The translations under genes were made by a program, and so were the position numbers. The notes under the pieces were generated by a model, which made no database searches, had not been told where the DNA came from, and was given only the letters and a program-made list of their open reading frames with translations. A DNA stretch of 64,000 bases from Cohnella candidum (GTDB taxonomy: Bacteria; Bacillota; Bacilli; Paenibacillales; Paenibacillaceae). The stretch spans positions 1,213,001-1,277,000 of the forward strand of contig NZ_CP033433.1 in the NCBI RefSeq assembly GCF_003713065.1. Direction: 5' to 3'. Positions 59,994 to 64,000 of the stretch are shown in pieces (positions within the stretch are counted from its first letter, which is position 1; the number at the start of each line of letters is the position of its first letter).

Positions 59994-61857
59994 ACGCAGC
60001 CTGCCCGTCCGATTCAGGGATTTCCGTCTCAGCTCGAAGCTGATCGTCACGTACCTGCTGCTTACCGTCATTCCGCTGTCCCTGCTCGGTTATATTTCCT
60101 ATGCCCAATACGCCCGGTCCGTCGAGGAACAGATCGGCGAATACATGCCCAAGTTCCTCTATCAGGCGAACGCCGATATCGGCAAGCACATGAACGAGCT
60201 CGCGAGGCTCTCCGAGCTGCTGTTCAATTCGGACGGCAGCTTGGCGATCCTCCGGCGAGAGAAATACGCAAGCCGGTCTGACGTGAACCGGGACGAGTAC
60301 AATTTCAACGGTTTCCTGACGCGTACGTACGTGAACGCCGGCAATCCTGACATCCTCGGCGTCTTCGTCTTCTCCAAAGGAAGGATGTACCGAAGCGTCA
60401 AAACGGATTTCCGGGAGCGGGATTGGGAAGATACGCTCCGGCGTTTTGGGGAGAAGGCGGAAGCGGCCGCCGAACCTCGCATCCTGCTTCCCAAAGACAT
60501 GGACGTCCATTACGGGAACGGCATTCCGTACGTTTTCCTGCTGGAGCCCCTGTTCGACGTGGACAACCGGAAAGTGCTGGGCAGCATGCTCATCGCCGTC
60601 AACCTGTCGTTCATCGACGAAATTTTGCACAATTTCGAAACGGACGAACGCGCCGACCTGTGGGTGACCGACCGGGACGGGTATATCGTCTACCACACCG
60701 ACCGCAGCCGGATCGGGCAGCCGGACCTGCGCAAGCCGGATTACCCGGTGCATAACGGGAGCTTCCGGAGCATGGAGGACGGCGTCTCCCGGCTCGTCAG
60801 CGTGAACGAATCGGGAGAGCTCGGATGGACGCTGGCGCACAGCATTCCCGCCAAGGCGCTGACGGAGCGGACGGACCTCGTCCGGAACGTGACCGTGCTC
60901 GTTTTCATCGTCATCGTCCTGATCACGTCGATCATCGCCATCTATTTCTCCTGGAGCGTTACCCGCCCGCTGAAGAAACTGAGCAGCCTGATGAAAACGG
61001 TGGAAAGAGGCAATTTCGAGGTCGACTTGAAGGTAGGCAGCGGAGACGAGGTCGGCACGCTCGGCCGCAGCTTCAACTCGATGATCGGCACGATCCGCGA
61101 GCTCATCCGTAAAAACTACCAGATTGAAATCCGCCAGAAGGAAGCCGAGTTGTACGCCTTGCAATCGCAAATCAACCCTCACTTCATGTACAACACGCTC
61201 GAAACGATCGGCATGGCGGTCGAGGAAGGCGAACGGGAGTCTGTCGTCGAGATGGTCACGCTGCTGGGGCGGATGCTCAGGTTCTCCGTCTCCAACCAGA
61301 GCCCGTCGGTGACGATCGGGGAAGAGGTCCAGCACGTACGCGACTACCTGACGATCCAGAAGTTCCGCTTCGAGGATCGGCTGACGTTCGAGGTGGTGCA
61401 GGAGCTGGACGCGAGGGAGTACCATGCCTTGTACACGCCGAAGTTCATTTTGCAGCCGGTCGTCGAAAACGCGATCAAACACGGGCTGGAAAGACGCAAA
61501 ACGCTGGAGATCCATATTTCGGTCGGCCGGGAATTCGGGGCGCGTTCCGGCAAAACCGATCTCGTGCTTCGGGTGCGGGATAACGGCCCCGGGATACCGG
61601 AAGAGAAGCTCGCGCAGATGGAGACGATGCTCCGGGGCGCGGGGTTCGAAGGACGCAGCTCGCAATTCGGCCTCAGCAACGTCAATGCCCGCATCGTCAT
61701 GATGCACGGGCCGGAATACGGCATGCAAATCCACAGCATCGAAGACATCGGCACGGAAGTGACGATCCGCATCCCGGTCATGCATACGCCGGAGGAAACG
61801 GAGCAAGGGGAAAGGGGGAGCCGGCATGGAGACGATCCGGACGCTGATCGTGGATGA
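59983..61857 (+). CDS. sensor histidine kinase, YesM/LytS type
   Basis: A 624-residue kinase: helix 1 (about 20-42, LIVTYLLLTVIPLSLLGYIS), an extracytoplasmic dCache-like domain to about 300, helix 2 (TVLVFIVIVLITSIIAIYFS), HAMP (VTRPLKKLSSLMKTVERGNF), His_kinase with LQSQINPHFMYNTLETIG (phospho-His in NPHF), and HATPase with NAIKHGLERRK and DNGPGIPEEKL. It is coupled to the binding protein before it (11-bp overlap) and to the regulator after it (32-bp overlap). Confidence 0.93.
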   Translation: MIFKRSLPVRFRDFRLSSKLIVTYLLLTVIPLSLLGYISYAQYARSVEEQIGEYMPKFLYQANADIGKHMNELARLSELLFNSDGSLAILRREKYASRSDVNRDEYNFNGFLTRTYVNAGNPDILGVFVFSKGRMYRSVKTDFRERDWEDTLRRFGEKAEAAAEPRILLPKDMDVHYGNGIPYVFLLEPLFDVDNRKVLGSMLIAVNLSFIDEILHNFETDERADLWVTDRDGYIVYHTDRSRIGQPDLRKPDYPVHNGSFRSMEDGVSRLVSVNESGELGWTLAHSIPAKALTERTDLVRNVTVLVFIVIVLITSIIAIYFSWSVTRPLKKLSSLMKTVERGNFEVDLKVGSGDEVGTLGRSFNSMIGTIRELIRKNYQIEIRQKEAELYALQSQINPHFMYNTLETIGMAVEEGERESVVEMVTLLGRMLRFSVSNQSPSVTIGEEVQHVRDYLTIQKFRFEDRLTFEVVQELDAREYHALYTPKFILQPVVENAIKHGLERRKTLEIHISVGREFGARSGKTDLVLRVRDNGPGIPEEKLAQMETMLRGAGFEGRSSQFGLSNVNARIVMMHGPEYGMQIHSIEDIGTEVTIRIPVMHTPEETEQGERGSRHGDDPDADRG

Positions 61858-63436
61858 TGAAGCCCGCATCCGCCGGGGCATCGAGAGGCTGGTGCAATCG
61901 TGCGGCGAGGGGTGGGAGGTCGTGGCGGCGGTCGGGGACGGCCTTCAGGCGCTCGAATACTTGAAGGAGTCGGACGGAAGAGTCGATCTGCTCATCACCG
62001 ACGTGAAGATGCCCGAAATGGACGGCTTGACGCTGATCCGCGAAGCACGCAAAACGTACTCCTTCTATCCGCTCGTCATCAGCGGCTACGACGACTTTAC
62101 CTACGTTCGGGACGCGCTTCGGGAAGGGGCGCTCGATTACCTGCTCAAGCCCGTGGATAGAACCCAGTTCCGCGAACGGATGGCCGACATCGGATCGAAG
62201 ATCTCCGGCGGCCGGTACAAGCTGTTGAAGTGGGGCGAGATGGAGAGAGAGGCCGAAAGGCTGAAGGAAAGCCGGCAAATCGGAACGCTGGGCGCCATTA
62301 CCTCCACCGACATCGATCTGGCCAGCTTGGGGTATTGGGTGGACGATTTTCCAGCGGGCCGGTATCTTCTGTCCAACGTACGGCTCGACACGCCGCCGGT
62401 GAAAGCGAGAACCTTCACGGCCAAGGATTGGAAGGCTTACTATTACGCGCTTGAAAATATCATTCGGGAAGTCGTTTCCTCCGGTGCGGGAGAGGGACGG
62501 AAAGCCTGGTGCTGGCGGGGCTCGGATTCGGATTTCTGGACGCTGCTGCACACTTCGGACACCGACGACAATCTGGAAGAAGCGATGAGCGGACTGGCCG
62601 AAGAGATCCGTTCCGCCGTCCGAACGTATACGCCGTTCTCGGTGTCGGCGGCGTTCGGGGAACCGATCGAGGATCTCTATATGCTTCCGGAAGCCAAACG
62701 CCGAACGCTGCACTTGATGGATTACCGCTTGGTGTACGGCGAGAACCGCGTGTTCCGGAGCGCCGCCATCCATCCGGACGGCCGCGGATTGGAGTCGGAG
62801 TGGCTGCCGCTCGCGCTGCAGCTGAAGCGAAGCGTGGAACAGGCGAATGCGGAAGCTGCCGCCGAATGGGCGGACCGCCTGTTCGTCCGTCTGGAGCGGC
62901 TGGAGTCTCCCGACTGGGTGCAGGCGGCCGTGCAGAACGCCGCAATCCTCATCCACTCCGTTCGGTTGGAGAGCCATAAGAGCTTGCCTCAAGCGATGTC
63001 GCTTTCGCAGGATTTGGCGCAGCTCAGGAAAGCGCCGAGCCTGCAGGAACTGAAACGCCGCCTGAACCGGATGATCGGGCAGGTCATCCGGGAAATCGCC
63101 CAATCCCGCGAAGCGGGCGGAGCCAAACCGGTGGAGAAGGCGGCCGAATGGATCTTGGAGCATCTGGGCGAGGATCTGACCGTCAAGAAAATCGCCGACC
63201 GGGTGCATATGAACCCGACTTATTTCTGCGAATGCTTCAAGCTTCAGACAGGCGAAACGGTGCTGGATTTCTTGACTCGGCACCGGATGTCCAAAGCCAA
63301 GGAACTGCTCGCAGGCTCTCCTCTGAAGCTGCAGGACGTCAGCCGGTCCGTCGGTTACCAGGACGTCAAGTATTTCAGCCGCCTGTTCAAGCAATGGACG
63401 GGGCAGACCCCGACCCAATACCGCGAATCGATCTAG
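61826..63436 (+). CDS. response regulator, YesN type (REC + AraC)
   Basis: A 536-residue regulator. REC domain 1-125: LIVDDEARIRRGIERL, phospho-Asp59 in LLITDVKMPEMDGL, and LDYLLKPVDRTQF. A long middle region (about 150-420) has no clear motif. C-terminal AraC HTHs: LTVKKIADRVHMNPTYFCEC and LQDVSRSVGYQDVKYFSRLF, then QWTGQTPTQYR. It should activate the following sugar ABC transporter when the kinase is stimulated. Followed by a terminator, then the ABC genes. Confidence 0.93.
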   Translation: METIRTLIVDDEARIRRGIERLVQSCGEGWEVVAAVGDGLQALEYLKESDGRVDLLITDVKMPEMDGLTLIREARKTYSFYPLVISGYDDFTYVRDALREGALDYLLKPVDRTQFRERMADIGSKISGGRYKLLKWGEMEREAERLKESRQIGTLGAITSTDIDLASLGYWVDDFPAGRYLLSNVRLDTPPVKARTFTAKDWKAYYYALENIIREVVSSGAGEGRKAWCWRGSDSDFWTLLHTSDTDDNLEEAMSGLAEEIRSAVRTYTPFSVSAAFGEPIEDLYMLPEAKRRTLHLMDYRLVYGENRVFRSAAIHPDGRGLESEWLPLALQLKRSVEQANAEAAAEWADRLFVRLERLESPDWVQAAVQNAAILIHSVRLESHKSLPQAMSLSQDLAQLRKAPSLQELKRRLNRMIGQVIREIAQSREAGGAKPVEKAAEWILEHLGEDLTVKKIADRVHMNPTYFCECFKLQTGETVLDFLTRHRMSKAKELLAGSPLKLQDVSRSVGYQDVKYFSRLFKQWTGQTPTQYRESI

Positions 63437-63460
63437 ACCCGGCGCCCGCCGGGTCTTTTA
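63435..63460 (+). terminator. rho-independent terminator after the YesN-type gene
   Basis: AGACCCGGCG and CGCCGGGTCT around CC, then TTTATTTG. Confidence 0.85.
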
Positions 63461-63593
63461 TTTGTTTTGCCGGTATCCTCGCGAATCCCCGGCCATTCTC
63501 CGAAAGCCATCCCCCCAAGCCGAAAGCTGTCTCCTTATAGGCTGCCTCTTTTTCCGGTAGTTTGGAATCAGGTAGCAAGGGGGGACAACAGCG

Positions 63594-64000
63594 GTGGCGG
63601 AAACCGAATACGTACTGGAACTGAAAGGCATCACCAAAATTTTTCCCGGCGTCAAGGCACTGGATGATGTTTACTTCAAGCTTCGCCCCGGCGAAATCCA
63701 TGCCTTGATGGGCGAGAACGGCGCGGGCAAATCGACGTTCATCAAAGTCATCACGGGCGTTCACCGTCCCGATGAAGGCGAGATGTTTCTAAACGGCCGC
63801 AAGGTCGACTTCCGGCATCCGACCGATGCGCAGAAAGCCGGCATCGCGGCGATCTATCAGCACGTCACGTGTTATCCGGACTTGAGCGTGACGGAGAACA
63901 TCTATATGGGGCACGAGAAAATCGCGTCCGGCACGAAACGCGTGCTCTGGAAAGAGATGCACGAGGAAGCGGGACGCCTGCTCCGGGAGCTGGGAGCGTC
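63594..64000 (+). CDS. monosaccharide ABC transporter ATP-binding protein, N-terminal part (cut by window edge)
   Basis: The first 135 residues of a double-domain sugar ATPase (RbsA/XylG/MglA type, normally about 500 residues). Start MAETEYVLELKGITKIFPGV, Walker A GENGAGKSTFIKVITG, and the Q-loop IYQHVTCYPDLSVTENIYMG, in which QE is QH. GTG start with AAGGGGGGACA upstream. Its position after the binding-protein/YesMN set, in a separate transcription unit, suggests it is the target operon; permease and transport binding protein should follow outside the window. Confidence 0.88.
   Translation, partial: MAETEYVLELKGITKIFPGVKALDDVYFKLRPGEIHALMGENGAGKSTFIKVITGVHRPDEGEMFLNGRKVDFRHPTDAQKAGIAAIYQHVTCYPDLSVTENIYMGHEKIASGTKRVLWKEMHEEAGRLLRELGA

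Noticed and set aside
59959..61881. 640-residue open frame on the minus strand
   Set aside because: Lies entirely opposite the YesM-type kinase; the product is His/Arg/Asp-rich without motifs, a typical shadow in high-GC coding DNA.
1..64000. CRISPR arrays, tRNA/rRNA genes, insertion sequences, prophage, riboswitches
   Set aside because: None recognised by eye: no spaced direct repeats, no transposase or integrase motifs, no CCA-ended cloverleaf or riboswitch core noticed. Dedicated searches (tRNAscan, Infernal) were not possible.

Overview
The window looks like the chromosome of a moderately GC-rich, endospore-former-type Firmicute of the Paenibacillaceae (Cohnella/Paenibacillus-like). This is inferred from strong AAGGAGG-type Shine-Dalgarno (SD) sites, frequent GTG/TTG starts, a YesM/YesN-type two-component pair, glycoside hydrolases, a Ku/LigD end-joining pair with a YteA-like zinc-finger protein, Mn-dependent pyrophosphatase, and a CcpA-type cre site. 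I saw no rRNA, tRNA, CRISPR array, transposase or prophage. Nearly all of the sequence is coding and most long opposite-strand ORFs are shadows.

Layout. 1-4.2 kb: small enzymes (GNATs, two methyltransferases, a HIT protein, an ABM protein) and a lone ModB permease. 4.3-5.3 kb: fused MsrAB. 5.3-6.1 kb: three tandem minus-strand genes for 65-residue paralogues, with duplicated upstream boxes and matching hairpins. 6.2-8.5 kb: SgrR-like regulator and DoxX. 8.6-16.8 kb: one long apparent operon with an RND efflux gene (frameshifted at 10249), a DedA protein fused to a PAP2-like domain that has lost its catalytic residues, ECF sigma, anti-sigma, a bactofilin-like membrane protein, GNAT, LLM flavoenzyme and DinB. 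17-21.9 kb: aspartase, Cys-rich copper protein, dNTPase, SDR, YetF-like protein. 22-24.3 kb: YteA-like/Ku/LigD. 24.4-29.3 kb: VTT protein, AlkA, aldo/keto reductase, secreted FAD oxidoreductase, phosphodiesterase.

29.4-33.9 kb is an envelope-stress type cluster: a plus-strand operon (71-aa protein, Ser/Gly-rich membrane protein, glutathionylspermidine-synthase-like ATP-grasp, lipoprotein, DUF350) converging on PspA plus DUF4178. 34.2-37.9 kb: a polyol/sugar operon (Gfo/Idh, two TIM-barrel isomerases, AraC). 38-46 kb: PpaC, secreted GHL10 hydrolase, PAS kinase, M42 peptidase, AI-2E exporter, GNAT, YqkE-like, UPF0173. 46-51.4 kb, mostly minus: ArsB, CBO0543, and an ABC-permease-TetR-EamA operon behind two identical palindromes 60 bp apart. 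51.5-53.8 kb appears more AT-rich: a DHFR-like remnant, a glycosyltransferase and an epimerase. 53.9-57 kb: secreted GH43 and cytoplasmic GH16. 57-58.8 kb: divergent tetR/adh around a perfect 24-bp palindrome. 58.9-64 kb: sugar-binding lipoprotein, YesM kinase, YesN regulator, then the start of a monosaccharide ABC transporter, arranged like the XylFII-LytS-YesN sugar-sensing systems.

The strongest leads are the 65-aa tandem family, the split PspA/DUF350/DUF4178/ATP-grasp cluster, the frameshifted RND gene and the pseudo-PAP2 fusion. All protein names are family-level readings by eye; no database was searched.
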